DNA of 64,000 nt from Tardiphaga sp. (GTDB lineage Bacteria > Pseudomonadota > Alphaproteobacteria > Rhizobiales > Xanthobacteraceae): positions 27,197 through 91,196 of the forward strand of contig JASBVG010000105.1 of the NCBI GenBank assembly GCA_030147505.1, in the 5' to 3' direction. Shown here in pieces: positions 1 to 9,500 of the stretch. The translations under genes and the position numbers were made by a program. Numbering within the stretch: the first letter of the stretch is position 1; every line of letters starts with the position of its first letter. The notes beneath the pieces are model-generated. The model was given only the letters and a program-made list of their open reading frames with translations. It had not been told where the DNA came from and ran no database searches.

Positions 1-1638
1 GGTTCGAAGTCGGGCTCCAAGGCGCTGATGGAGAGGGCTGGCGTGCCACTCGTCCCCGGCTATCATGGGGATGCTCAAGACGACGATACGCTGTCCAAGG
101 CAGCGAGCCGGATCGGCTTTCCGGTGCTGGTGAAAGCGTCGGCCGGCGGCGGTGGTCGCGGCATGCGTGTAGTGCGCTCCGCCGCCGAACTTGCACCGGC
201 CGTCACGAGCGCCAAGCGCGAGGCCAAGGCGGCATTCGGTGACGACCGCATGCTGATCGAGAAATACGTCGATAATCCTCGTCACATCGAGGTTCAGGTC
301 ATCGGCGACAGTCACGGCAATCTGCTGTCGCTGTTCGAGCGTGAGTGCACACTGCAGCGCCGGCATCAGAAAGTGATCGAGGAAGCTCCATCGCCGACGT
401 TGGACGAAGCGCAGCGTGAGGCAGTGTGTGCCGCCGCCCGCAAGGCGGCCGGCGCAGTCAATTATGTCGGTGCCGGTACCATCGAGTTCGTTTCCGACGG
501 CAAGGATGTGTTTTTCATCGAGATGAACACGCGCCTGCAGGTCGAACATCCCGTCACCGAGCTGATCACGGGCATCGACCTCGTCGAATGGCAGCTCCGG
601 GTCGCCTTTGGCGAGAGGCTGCCGCTGACGCAAAATCAGATCACGCTGAAAGGCCATGCCATCGAGGCGCGTGTGTACGCCGAGAATCCCGACAAGAATT
701 TCATGCCGTCAGTCGGTCGGATCAGCGCCTGGCGAATGGCCTCCGGCATCGGCGGGCTGCGCATCGACGCTGGCTATCGTGCGGGCGATATGGTGTCGCC
801 GAATTACGACGCCATGCTGGCCAAGGTCATCACGTGGGCGCCGACGCGCGCCACCGCGATCGACGCACTCGGTCGTGCCCTCGACGAGACGGATATTCGC
901 GGTATCGTCACCAATACGGCGTTCCTTGCGAAACTGGTGACGCATCCGGCCGTCCGTGCCAACAATATCGATACCGGCTTCATCGAGCGCGAGCTCAGCG
1001 CTCTGACGACGAGCGCGAGCGCCGTCGGCGATCTCGAGTTGTCAGCTGCTGTCGCCGCCATCCTCGCCGACGAGCAGGCCAGCTCGCAAAGCGAAATGCG
1101 ATCGCCGTGGCACACCGCCGGCTGGATGCCTGTCGGTCGGCGCAATCGTGTTTTCAAGTTCAAGCGCGGACAGGACGAGTGGTCCGTCGCGCTGCGCTAC
1201 GGCGGCGGAGCATCATCCATCGTGATCGGCGAGCGCGAGCAGATGTTTGCGTCGACATCGATCGGTGATGGCGGGCTTGATCTCACGCTCAACGGCGTTC
1301 GGTCGCGTGTCACGGGCCTCGTCGACGGCCACGAACTCTATGTGCGCACCCGCAACGGCCGTTTCGATCTGCATTGGGTCGATCCATTTGGCGGCGACGA
1401 CGAGGAAACGACTGGCGAGGACAAGATCGTCGCGCCGTTGCCCGGCACCGTCGTGGCGCTGCTCGCGGAGGAGGGGGCAGTTCTGGAGAAAGGCGCCGCC
1501 ATTCTGACGCTTGAAGTCATGAAGATGGAGCAGACCCTGAGGGCGCCCTTTGCGGGCGTGCTCAAGGAGCTTAGATGCAAGGTCGGCGATGTCGTCGGAG
1601 AAGGCGCCGAGCTCGCTAAGATCGAGCCGGGTGCTTGA
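1..1638 (+). CDS. Biotin-containing acyl-CoA carboxylase alpha subunit, 5' truncated (probably methylcrotonyl-CoA carboxylase)
   Basis: This is the biotin carboxylase/biotin carrier subunit of an acyl-CoA carboxylase. It uses ATP and bicarbonate to carboxylate biotin, which then serves a partner carboxyltransferase. The frame is open from base 1, so the N-terminus lies outside the window. Counting from the ATG at base 28, the Gly-rich ATP-grasp loop GGGGRGMR is near residue 40, ERECTLQRRHQK near 105, and the substrate loop EMNTRLQVEHP near 165. The C-terminal biotinyl domain carries EVMKMEQ with the biotin-accepting lysine at residue 499 (codon 1522-1524). HMG-CoA lyase follows 30 bases downstream. 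That neighbour makes methylcrotonyl-CoA carboxylase of leucine degradation (MccA/LiuD) more likely than propionyl-CoA carboxylase, but the partner subunit is not in view. Confidence 0.9.
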   Translation, partial: GSKSGSKALMERAGVPLVPGYHGDAQDDDTLSKAASRIGFPVLVKASAGGGGRGMRVVRSAAELAPAVTSAKREAKAAFGDDRMLIEKYVDNPRHIEVQVIGDSHGNLLSLFERECTLQRRHQKVIEEAPSPTLDEAQREAVCAAARKAAGAVNYVGAGTIEFVSDGKDVFFIEMNTRLQVEHPVTELITGIDLVEWQLRVAFGERLPLTQNQITLKGHAIEARVYAENPDKNFMPSVGRISAWRMASGIGGLRIDAGYRAGDMVSPNYDAMLAKVITWAPTRATAIDALGRALDETDIRGIVTNTAFLAKLVTHPAVRANNIDTGFIERELSALTTSASAVGDLELSAAVAAILADEQASSQSEMRSPWHTAGWMPVGRRNRVFKFKRGQDEWSVALRYGGGASSIVIGEREQMFASTSIGDGGLDLTLNGVRSRVTGLVDGHELYVRTRNGRFDLHWVDPFGGDDEETTGEDKIVAPLPGTVVALLAEEGAVLEKGAAILTLEVMKMEQTLRAPFAGVLKELRCKVGDVVGEGAELAKIEPGA

Positions 1639-1668
1639 TCTCCTGAAGCCACTGAAGATTGGAATTTA

Positions 1669-2577
1669 ATGAGCGATCAGGTTCGGATCATCGAAGTCGG
1701 CCCGCGGGACGGCCTGCAGAACGAAAAGGCACAGGTCAGCGTCGCTGATCGCATTGCGTTCGCCAGAGGGCTGTTTGCGGCGGGGTTACATACGATCGAG
1801 GTCGGTTCGTTCGTCTCGCCAAAGGCCGTGCCGAAGATGCAGGGCTCGGACGAGGTGTTTCGTGGCGTCAGCGATCTGCCCGGCGAATTTCACGTTCTGG
1901 TGCCCAACGAGAAGGGCTATGAGGGCGCGAAGGCCGTCGGCGCGAAGGTGATCGCCGTCTTCGCTTCCGCGTCCGAAGGATTCTCGCGCGCCAATATCAA
2001 CTGTTCGGTGGCGGAATCGATCGAGCGCTTCAGGCCGGTGATCGAGCGCGCCCAAACCGATGGCATCAAAGTGCGCGGCTACATCTCTTGCGTGCTTGGT
2101 TGCCCCTATGACGGTAACGTCGCGCCAAAAGCCGTCGTGGACGTCGCAAAGACGCTGTCGGATTTGGGCTGCTACGAGGTCTCGCTCGGCGATACCATCG
2201 GCGTCGGTACACCAACCAAGGCGCGCGAGCTGCTCCGTGCTGTTTCTGGCGTCGTTCCGATGGACCGGCTGGCGATGCATTTCCACGACACCTATGGCCA
2301 AGCTCTGGTCAATATCTATGCCGGGATGGAAGAAGGCTGCCGCGTGATCGACAGCGCCGCGGGCGGCCTTGGTGGTTGCCCTTATGCCCCAGGTGCCACC
2401 GGCAATGTGGGGACCGAGGACGTGGTCTACATGCTCGAGGGCATGGGAATCGCCACCGGCGTCGACGTGGATAAGCTGCTGGCCGCGACCAATCAGATCA
2501 GCCGGGTGATCGGTCGTCCGCCCGTCAGCCGCGTGGCATCGGCTTTGAACGCAAAGGCACAATCGAAACGGTGTTAA
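1669..2577 (+). CDS. mvaB: Hydroxymethylglutaryl-CoA lyase
   Basis: This enzyme cleaves 3-hydroxy-3-methylglutaryl-CoA to acetoacetate and acetyl-CoA, the last step of leucine degradation. The 302-residue length is normal. The N-terminal motif EVGPRDGLQNE (residues 8-18) is the DRE-TIM metallolyase signature. MHFHDTYGQ near residue 203 supplies metal-binding histidines. The active-site loop GLGGCPYAPGATGN places the catalytic cysteine at residue 237. It lies 30 bases after the carboxylase subunit on the same strand, so the two are probably co-transcribed. A hairpin ends the unit just downstream. The name mvaB follows the common bacterial usage; liuE is an equivalent label in this pathway. Confidence 0.93.
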   Translation: MSDQVRIIEVGPRDGLQNEKAQVSVADRIAFARGLFAAGLHTIEVGSFVSPKAVPKMQGSDEVFRGVSDLPGEFHVLVPNEKGYEGAKAVGAKVIAVFASASEGFSRANINCSVAESIERFRPVIERAQTDGIKVRGYISCVLGCPYDGNVAPKAVVDVAKTLSDLGCYEVSLGDTIGVGTPTKARELLRAVSGVVPMDRLAMHFHDTYGQALVNIYAGMEEGCRVIDSAAGGLGGCPYAPGATGNVGTEDVVYMLEGMGIATGVDVDKLLAATNQISRVIGRPPVSRVASALNAKAQSKRC

Positions 2578-2581
2578 GAAG

Positions 2582-2612
2582 AAACAGGCTGGCCTTAAGA
2601 GCCTACCTGTTT
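2582..2612. terminator. Probable bidirectional terminator between converging genes
   Basis: The arms AAACAGG (2582-2588) and CCTGTTT (2606-2612) pair perfectly. An inner GGC/GCC stem is separated from them by a 2x2 internal loop. The hairpin sits between the HMG-CoA lyase stop and the stop of the converging DUF6481 gene, where a shared terminator is expected. No long T tract follows, so the strength is uncertain. Confidence 0.45.
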
Positions 2613-2626
2613 CTGCAGGTGTTATA

Positions 2627-2974
2627 TTACTTCTTGCGGGCCTTGCGGGCGGCGTAGCGAGCGTCGCGGGCCGCTTTCTGTTCGGCTTCCAGAGCAGCTT
2701 TGGCGGCTTCCGCCTCTTCCTTGTCACGGGCGATGCGCGCGACTTCGGCAGCAGCTTCTTCGGCGGCACGGCGCTGGTCGGCAGCCTTTTCGGCCTCACG
2801 TGCGGCCTTTTTCTCTTCGCGCGCAGCGGCCTGGGCAGCGCGTTCGGCCATGCGGGCCTTCACTTCGGGATCATCGGCGCCCGGCGCCGCCTTGAACTTG
2901 GCCACAATGTTCTTGCGTGCGTCCTGAGCGGCTTTCTGACGATCGGCGAAGCTGGGTGATTTGAATCCGCTCAT
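2627..2974 (-). CDS. DUF6481-like Lys/Ala/Glu-rich small protein
   Basis: This is a 115-residue, highly charged protein of unknown function. The N-terminus MSGFKSPSFADRQKAA is typical of the DUF6481 family of alphaproteobacteria. Residues 40-115 are almost entirely A, E, K and R and should form one long helix or coiled coil ending in a basic tail (ARKARKK). No signal peptide or membrane segment is present, so it is probably cytoplasmic. The start at 2974 was chosen over an upstream ATG at 3058 because the family N-terminus begins here and an AAGG ribosome-binding site precedes it. The extra upstream residues are Pro/Arg-rich and unlike the rest. Some such basic helical proteins bind nucleic acid, but nothing here proves it. 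Confidence 0.75.
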   Translation of the reverse strand: MSGFKSPSFADRQKAAQDARKNIVAKFKAAPGADDPEVKARMAERAAQAAAREEKKAAREAEKAADQRRAAEEAAAEVARIARDKEEAEAAKAALEAEQKAARDARYAARKARKK

Positions 2975-3348
2975 GAACGAGCCTTGTCGCTTTCTATCTA
3001 GGGGTTGGCTGGATGGGCTCAGCCGCACGCCAGGCAGTTGCCGGACGGGCCGAAGCACCGCAGCGGTTTACAGTGCGTTGCCCGCGCATGCATCAACAAA
3101 TTGCGAAAATCAGCAATGCAGGACGGTGCTTGGAGGGACACCATGGCCGTGGTGGGGACCCGCAGTGTCATAAGCTCGGCGCGCAATCGCCAGTAATTTG
3201 CCATGAACGAGGGGGCTTTATCTGTGCGGTGGAGCCGCAGCGGTACGATCTTTTGCTGCGGTGCGACGTTGAACCTCAGCGGCCGTATCGGCGACGGATT
3301 GGAACCATCCCAAAGTCGATGGGTTGCCATAGCTACCGGGAGTTCCTC
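2975..3348. other. Intergenic region, no convincing long gene
   Basis: About 370 bases lie between the minus-strand DUF6481 gene and a small plus-strand gene. Open frames on both strands have no family resemblance and are Arg/Cys-rich in the way of out-of-frame GC-rich DNA. The region should hold the DUF6481 promoter near 2980-3050 and a plus-strand promoter further right. I see no clear operator or hairpin. Confidence 0.5.
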
Positions 3349-3516
3349 ATGCAGGCAGCTATCGATCGCATTCTTCGCAGCTTTTCGTCCAAAGCCGCCG
3401 CAGCCGATGCTGCGAACAGGCCGGCCGAGATGTCACGTGACGATGCCTTTTCATTGGCTGCGCACCTGCTGGACAATTACAGGGCGCAACTGGCAGTTCG
3501 CGCCAAACCGCATTGA
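3349..3516 (+). CDS. Small hypothetical protein (55 aa)
   Basis: The frame encodes 55 residues beginning MQAAIDRILRSFSSKAAA, with a helical segment SRDDAFSLAAHLLDNYRAQLA near the C-terminus. I do not recognise it. Support for a real gene is a GGGAG ribosome-binding site eight bases before the ATG, a sensible amphipathic composition and position 70 bases before the FKBP gene on the same strand. The frame stays open upstream to 3013, but those residues look like non-coding translation (Arg/Cys-rich), so the ATG at 3349 is preferred. It could still be a chance frame. Confidence 0.5.
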   Translation: MQAAIDRILRSFSSKAAAADAANRPAEMSRDDAFSLAAHLLDNYRAQLAVRAKPH

Positions 3517-3585
3517 TCGGCCTTGCATCCTTGCGGGCTCGCGGGGCATAGGTGGCTGCCCGCTTACCCGCACGCAGGACACACC

Positions 3586-4050
3586 ATGAGAAGCCACTTC
3601 CGCGCCATCGCCGTCTCGGCCATCGCTCTTGGCGCGATCGCGACCTCCGCCATCTCGGATGTGTCGCAATCTCCAGCCATGGCGCAAGCCGCAGGAAAGA
3701 CCATGACCACAGCTTCAGGCCTCAAGATCGAAGACACCAAGATTGGCACCGGCGCGACGCCGACGCGCGGCCAGACTTGCGTGATGCACTATACGGGCTG
3801 GCTCTATGAGAACGGCCAGAAGACCAAGAAATTCGACTCCTCCCTTGATCGCAACGAGCCGTTTGAATTCCCGATCGGGGCAGGCCGTGTGATCAAGGGC
3901 TGGGATGAGGGTGTCGCCACCATGAAGGTCGGCGGCAAGCGCACGTTGATCATCCCGCCAGATCTGGGTTACGGCGCCCGCGGTGCCGGCGGCGTCATTC
4001 CGCCGAATGCAACGCTGATCTTCGAAGTTGAACTGCTTGGCGTGAAATAG
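3586..4050 (+). CDS. Periplasmic FKBP-type peptidyl-prolyl cis-trans isomerase
   Basis: The enzyme catalyses cis-trans isomerisation of Xaa-Pro bonds and probably helps fold exported proteins. The 154-residue product has a signal peptide (residues 1 to about 36, hydrophobic core then AMAQA) followed by one FKBP domain. Family motifs are VMHYTGWL, KFDSS, PFEFPIGAGRVIKGWDEG, LIIPPDLGYGARG and the C-terminal IPPNATLIFEVELL. An in-frame ATG at 3523 would add residues before the signal sequence; the ATG at 3586 puts the signal peptide at the N-terminus and is preferred. The gene converges on the TRAP binding-protein gene with only four bases between the stops. Confidence 0.92.
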   Translation: MRSHFRAIAVSAIALGAIATSAISDVSQSPAMAQAAGKTMTTASGLKIEDTKIGTGATPTRGQTCVMHYTGWLYENGQKTKKFDSSLDRNEPFEFPIGAGRVIKGWDEGVATMKVGGKRTLIIPPDLGYGARGAGGVIPPNATLIFEVELLGVK

Positions 4051-4054
4051 ATCG

Positions 4055-5026
4055 TCAGGCCCGCTCGACCTTGCGTAACAAGAGGCGTGATCCATCCTCG
4101 CCGGCATAGATGTCGGCGAGGGGAGCTGCCTTTGTGATGAAAGGCGCCTTGTCGGGGCGGATGAAGGTCACGCCCATCTGCTGGACCTCAGCACGGGCTT
4201 TCGTCTCGAAGGCTTCCCACAGACCGTTCATGTGATGGTATGAGGCCGTTGCGGCCTCGCGCAGGATGTCACGCTGGCGGGGCGTGAATGCGTTCATCCG
4301 CTCGGCCCCCACGAGAAGCACGTCGGGAATCATGGTGTGCTCATCAAACGAATAATGCGTCGCCACCTCACCGTGCCGGCCGACGATGAGCGCCACAACG
4401 CTGTTCTCCGCGCCATCCACGACACCAGACTTGAGCGCCACATAGACATTGCTCCAGGCTAGTTCGACGCCTTCAGCGCCGAACAGCTGCAGCAGCCTGG
4501 TCATGGTTTCCGACGGTTGAATACGGATCTTCATGCCCTTGAGATCGTCGGGATGATTGATCGGTTTCTTGCCGTAGAAGCTGCGTGCACCGGCATCGTA
4601 ATAGGTCAACCCGACTAGGCCGGCGGGGGTGGTCGTCGCGAGGATGTCGCGGCCGACATCGGCACTTGTCACCCGCAGCCAGTGCTCCCGGTCCCGCAAG
4701 GTGAAGGGCAAGTTGAGCACCTTGTAAGCGGGGTGAAAGCGCTCCAGCAGGCTGGCGCTCACCTTCAGGAAGTCGAGCTTGCCAGCCTGTACCTGAGAGA
4801 TCAGGTCGCTCTCCTGGCCGAGTTGACCGTCGGCGAATAGGGCGATGTCGAGTTCGCCTTGCGAGCGCTCGCGGGCGAGATCCGCGAAATGCTTCATGGC
4901 CGGATGCACGGGATGGGTTGTCGGTAAGCCGTGCGCGAGCCTCAGTTTGATCGGCGCAGCGCGCAACACCGCCGGACAGGCAACCGTCAGTCCGGCGGTC
5001 AGAAGAAGGCGGCGCCGAGAAAACAT
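4055..5026 (-). CDS. TRAP transporter solute-binding protein, DctP family
   Basis: This is a periplasmic receptor that captures a small organic acid and hands it to a TRAP membrane complex. It has 323 residues. The N-terminus FSRRRLLL followed by a hydrophobic stretch is a signal peptide, possibly Tat-type, cleaved near residue 24 (VLRAAP). Family features are LRLAHGLPTTHPVH at the mature start, DLISQVQAGKLDF, the conserved arginine segment KGMKIRIQPSETM, and the hinge segment WSNVYVALKSGVVDGAENS. No DctQ or DctM membrane subunit is nearby, so the protein is an orphan that must work with membrane parts encoded elsewhere or act as a sensor component. The ligand cannot be told from sequence. 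Confidence 0.9.
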   Translation of the reverse strand: MFSRRRLLLTAGLTVACPAVLRAAPIKLRLAHGLPTTHPVHPAMKHFADLARERSQGELDIALFADGQLGQESDLISQVQAGKLDFLKVSASLLERFHPAYKVLNLPFTLRDREHWLRVTSADVGRDILATTTPAGLVGLTYYDAGARSFYGKKPINHPDDLKGMKIRIQPSETMTRLLQLFGAEGVELAWSNVYVALKSGVVDGAENSVVALIVGRHGEVATHYSFDEHTMIPDVLLVGAERMNAFTPRQRDILREAATASYHHMNGLWEAFETKARAEVQQMGVTFIRPDKAPFITKAAPLADIYAGEDGSRLLLRKVERA

Positions 5027-5125
5027 CGTTGAACCCGTAGGACTGTCCGAAAATGCGCCGGTAAGGGAGCGCGATGTGGCGTCAAAACTGACGCTTTTGC
5101 GATAATACGCGCAACAGACAGGCGT

Positions 5126-6034
5126 TTAAAGTCTCGATCCTGCCATTTTCGGTCGCTGCGTCTGTAGCAGGCCGACATAGCGGTTCTTGCCGTCTGGCGA
5201 AATCGCTCCGCGGGTTGTGAGATGATGAATGCAGTTCAAGGCGAGATCGAACGATCCGTAGCAATGATGGGCAATCAGCGCGAGGTGCTTGAGCTGTTCG
5301 CTGTCCATTGCCTCCGCATCGACGAAATTGCGGACATAGACGACGTCGGCTTCGACCAGCTGATTGATCGCGGCAGCGGGATCTGGGCCGAGCATCGGAG
5401 CGATCATCTTCCTGTTGATGGCTGCGAAAGTGTGTGGAACGAAGCCAAGGCTACGCAGCTCGAGATCGATTTCGCCGAACACCGGCTGTTTCTCGTAGAG
5501 TGGAACGAAAGACACTTCGGTCTGGATCGCCACGGCCTTGGCCAGCTTGCGTCGGCCATGCTGGAACACCGCGAGCTCGCCGCCCTGGATATCAATCTTC
5601 AACAGATCGATGGCCGCGATCTCCGTGACATCATCGAGACGCCGGGTCTTTTGCGGGATCCGTTCGATCACGCGCCCGAGCTCGGTGAAATTTGGAAAAT
5701 GTGTCAAAGTCTTCGCATCTGGCTGCAGGAGGCTGGCGAAGCCCATGCCGCGACAGATATTGAGCGCATGTGCGGCTCCATCGCCGACGGCATAGGGCAG
5801 GTAGGTCTCTTGCGGACTCTTGCGCTCGGCGAGCTGCGCGATTGCTGCGGGATGCGGATCGAATCCAGTGATGCGGCAGAGCTTCAGCAGCATCATCTGC
5901 TTGTAGGGTGGATCGCCGTCGATGGGGTTGGCGCCGATGTCGACGACCTCGGTCAGCCGTGCCGGATGCAGCAGGTCCGATAGCCCGTCATTGCCGGGAC
6001 CTGGCCCGATTTCCGTGATTGCACCCTGAATCAT
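5126..6034 (-). CDS. FkbM-family SAM-dependent methyltransferase
   Basis: This is a predicted O-methyltransferase of 302 residues. The AdoMet-binding motif I is VVDIGANPIDG (residues 30-40), the acidic end of strand 2 is ITGFDPHP (about 55-62), and the FkbM hallmark LLKIDIQGGE is at 144-153. FkbM proteins methylate hydroxyls on sugars, polyketides or polysaccharides. No biosynthetic or glycan gene is adjacent, so the substrate is unknown. No signal peptide is seen; it should be cytoplasmic. It lies 99 bases upstream of the DctP-type gene on the same strand, so joint transcription is possible but not supported by overlap. The ribosome-binding site at the chosen ATG is weak. Confidence 0.85.
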   Translation of the reverse strand: MIQGAITEIGPGPGNDGLSDLLHPARLTEVVDIGANPIDGDPPYKQMMLLKLCRITGFDPHPAAIAQLAERKSPQETYLPYAVGDGAAHALNICRGMGFASLLQPDAKTLTHFPNFTELGRVIERIPQKTRRLDDVTEIAAIDLLKIDIQGGELAVFQHGRRKLAKAVAIQTEVSFVPLYEKQPVFGEIDLELRSLGFVPHTFAAINRKMIAPMLGPDPAAAINQLVEADVVYVRNFVDAEAMDSEQLKHLALIAHHCYGSFDLALNCIHHLTTRGAISPDGKNRYVGLLQTQRPKMAGSRL

Positions 6035-6157
6035 CGGTGGAGAGTGGACGCACGGGGCTAACCATGCGCCGTGTCATGTCGTCGCGGCGGCGAGAGAGGG
6101 AACGATGGTTGCACTGAGGACTTAAAGTCAGACGTTCCTGAAAGCCGGGAGGTTTCC

Positions 6158-6460
6158 ATGCGACTTCGACAGATCATGCTGGCCGGTTTGACGGCGACCG
6201 CGCTCGTAGGCTCGCCGCCGGCTTGGGCCGATCAGACGCTGAGCGGATTGGTGACCGTAGTAGATCGGACGACAGGAGAAATTATCGTCAAACGCGACGA
6301 GGGCGGTACTGTCGGGTCGAACGCAGCGGCGCCGACCGAAAAGTTCAAGCTGCGCGATGGTATCCCTGAATCGTTGCATGCCGGTGAGAAGGTGACGATC
6401 ACCTATACCGAGAGTGGCGGGGTCAAGACCGCGATCAAGGTCGACGAGATGAAAAATTGA
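6158..6460 (+). CDS. Small exported protein, DUF1344-like
   Basis: The product has 100 residues: a signal peptide (RQIMLAGLTATALVG core, cleavage after WA near residue 24) and a compact beta-rich domain. The pattern GLVTVVDRTTGEIIVKRDEG, then KFKLRDGIPESLHAGEKVTITY, resembles the OB-like DUF1344 family of small periplasmic proteins. The function is unknown. The ATG at 6158 was chosen over an upstream frame start at 6071 because it has a GGGAGG ribosome-binding site seven bases before it and puts the signal sequence at the N-terminus. A strong hairpin follows the stop codon. It converges on the giant adhesin gene. Confidence 0.75.
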   Translation: MRLRQIMLAGLTATALVGSPPAWADQTLSGLVTVVDRTTGEIIVKRDEGGTVGSNAAAPTEKFKLRDGIPESLHAGEKVTITYTESGGVKTAIKVDEMKN

Positions 6461-6469
6461 GATGCGCGA

Positions 6470-6501
6470 AAGGGCGGCGAGGCGATGTCTTCGCCGCCCT
6501 T
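6470..6501. terminator. Rho-independent terminator shared by converging genes
   Basis: A perfect 11-bp stem pairs AAGGGCGGCGA (6470-6480) with TCGCCGCCCTT (6491-6501) around a 10-base loop, with a short T run at 6515-6518. It lies just after the small exported-protein gene and just beyond the 3' end of the minus-strand adhesin gene, so it can serve both. Confidence 0.75.
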
Positions 6502-6563
6502 CGATGTCCAATCGTCCTTTTGGGGGGGCTTGGAAGATTTGCGTGCCGAAAGATGTGGTCTGC

Positions 6564-9500
6564 CTATTGAATCTTGAATGCCACAAAGCTTGCAGGCACA
6601 AAGTCCTTGACGCTGTCGGTTGCGGTACCAGCCAGGGCCGTGCCCGCGAGATCCGCCGATGGTGAAATCCTCTTCAGCTTGGCATCATAGAAACCGGCGA
6701 AGCTGCCGACCGCACCGGTTGCGGAATCCAGCGTCAATGCGACCACCTTGCCACTAACCGGATCATTGGCGAGGACCGACTTGCCGTCAGGAGAAAGTCC
6801 CGTCGCCAGCAGCCATTGTCCTGGCGCTCCCCCAATCACGATCGCACCGCTCTTGAGCATTTCGGCGATGTTGGTTTTCCCGGCTTCGATGGGGGCGCTG
6901 TTCGAGAACGTCACCTTGCCGTCCAGCGGATTCTTGCCTTGGGTGCCATTGAGGTCGGGGGCTTTGCCGTTCCAGAACGTGTCGATCATCAGCGTCGCGG
7001 CCTGATCCGGCAAAACGAAACGCCCGATCATCGTGAAGATCGCCGCCTCGCTGGCCTGACCCGCGTAGTCCGGCAACTGGAACTGCGAATACTGATTGGC
7101 GTCGTAGATGCTGATCGGCTCGTAGCTCCTGCCGTCAGCCGTGCCGTTCTTGTCCGGCAGCGACGCGGTCGCAATGTCACGGCTGGTGTTCGAGGCAGCG
7201 ACGCGCGGCGTCGTCATCACCGAAATTGGCTGTGCTGCTGCCGGAGGAGGTTGGAAGCTCACACTGACACTGCCGCTCGACGGGCCGGCATTGCTGTTCG
7301 GTGGACCGAACTGGCTACCCGGGATGGTCGGCGGCGTAGAGATGGTCAGCGCTGTCGCATTCGATGGCGCCTGCACGAAGAAATAGTTCGCAGCCATCAG
7401 GCCTGATCCGTCGATGGCATAGGCGCCGATGATGGTGTCCTGCCTTGCGTCTGTCGTGAACTGGAGCCTGCCGTTGGTGGCGCTCGCGAACGTGTCGCCG
7501 TTGACGAAACCGGTGATCGTGCCCGAGAACTCGGGGTTGGCGTCGCCGAAATATCGCTGCGTCGGTGTCGCCACATACATCAGTTGAGCCTGGGTGACTG
7601 CCCAGGTAGCGGTTGCCGTTCCCGTGACTTTATAGTTCGGATTGGTCAGCAGGCCAGCCACGCTGAGCGTGTGGTTGCCTGCGTTGCTGAAATTGGTGAT
7701 TCCGAAGCTGTTCGACAGCCCGGTCAGCACCGATACGTTCTCGCCGTTCTTGAGGCCTGTCGCCGCGAGGCCCGGATTGAGCGGCGACGTGCCATAGACC
7801 GAAGTGCCGCCAAGCGCGCCGACGACAATGCTGGCCGGCGTCACGTGGAGGCTACCATTGACATAGGTCACGTTGTAATTGGCGATGTCGAATGTTCCGC
7901 CGCGGGCGTTGTCAGGTGTGATGGCATAGGGACCGTCGGCGACGCCAGCGGTGCCCGCCTGGCCCCGGCTGGTCAGCGTGACAAGTCCGATGCTTTCGCC
8001 GTTCTGAAGGCCTGTCGACGAGAATTCGGTGCCTGCGAAGACGAGCGTATCGCCGTAGATCTTGCTCTGGTCTGTAGCTGTGACGGTCAGCGGCGCCGGC
8101 GTCACCGCCCATATGCCAGTCGAGCGGCCGGTGATGGTGTAATTGCGGTTGGTCAGGTCGCCGGCGACGCTCAGCGCGTGATTGCCGGCGCGCGAGAAGC
8201 GGTCGATGCCGAACGTGTTGAACAGGCCGGTCAGCACGCTGACGTCCTGACCGTTCTGAAGACCGGCGGCGGAGAAGCCCGGATCGCTCGGCGAGCCGCC
8301 ATAGACCGAGGTGCCGCCGGTGGCGGTGACGGTGATTTCCGCCGGATTGACGGTCCAGGTCCCTGTCCTGCGATCCGTGATCGTATAGTTGCCATTGCCG
8401 AGCGTGCCGATGACGCTGAGCGTATAGGTATTGGAATCGCTTAGATTGGTGATGCCGAAGCTGTTGGACAGGCCGGTGAGCACGCCGACCGTCTGGCCGT
8501 TCTGCAGGCCGCTGGCGGTAAAGCCGGGATTGGCCGGCGACTGGCCGTAGATCGACGAACCGCCCGTTGCCGTGACGACGATCTCTGCCGGGTTGACGGT
8601 CCAACTGCCGGTCGATCGGTTGATGATCGTATAGTTGCTGTTTCCAAGCGAGCCGATCACGTTGAGCGTATAGGTTCTGGCGTCGCTGTCGTTGGTGATG
8701 CCGAAGCTGTTGGACAGGCCGGTGAGCACGCCGACCGTCTGGCCATTCTGCAGGCCGATGGCGGTGAAGCCGGGATTGGCCGGGGACTGGCCGTAGATCG
8801 ACGAGCCGCCCGTTGCGGTGACGGCTATCTCCGCCGGATTGACGGTCCAGGTACCGGTCGATCGGTTCGTGATTGTATAGTTGCCGTTGCCGAGCGTACC
8901 GACGACGCTGAGCGTATAGGCCCGCGCATCGCTCTCATTGGTGATTTCGAAGCTGTTGGCGAGGCCCGTGAGGGCGCCGACGCCCTGACCGTTCTGCAAG
9001 CCGGTGGCGGTGAAGCCAGGGTTGATCGGGGACTGACCGTAGATCGACGAGCCGCCGGTCGCGGTGACCGTGATCTCAGCCGGGTTGACGGTCCAGGTTC
9101 CGGTCCTGCGGTCCGTGATCGTGTAGTTGCTGTTGGTCAAACCACCCTGGACGCTCAGCGTGTGGTCGCCGGCGTCAGTCAGATTATTGATGCCAAAGCT
9201 GTTCGACAGGCCGGTGAGGACTCCGACGCCCTGACCATTCTGCAAGCCGCTGGCAGTGAAGCCGGGATTGGCTGGCGACTGACCATAGATCGACGCGCCG
9301 CCGGTCGCCGTGACGATGATCTCCGCCGGATTGACGGTCCAGCTTCCGGTCCTGCGGTCGGTGATCGTGTAGTTGCCGTTGGTCAGCGCGCCCTGAACGC
9401 CGAGCGTGTAATCGCCGGCATTTGTGAGATTATTGATTCCAAAGCTGTTGGAGAGGCCAGTGAGCACGCCGACACCCTGGCCATTCTGCAGGCCGGCGGC

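Noticed and set aside
6071..6157. Upstream extension of the small exported-protein gene
   Set aside because: It would place 29 charged residues before a normal signal peptide, while the ATG at 6158 has a strong ribosome-binding site.
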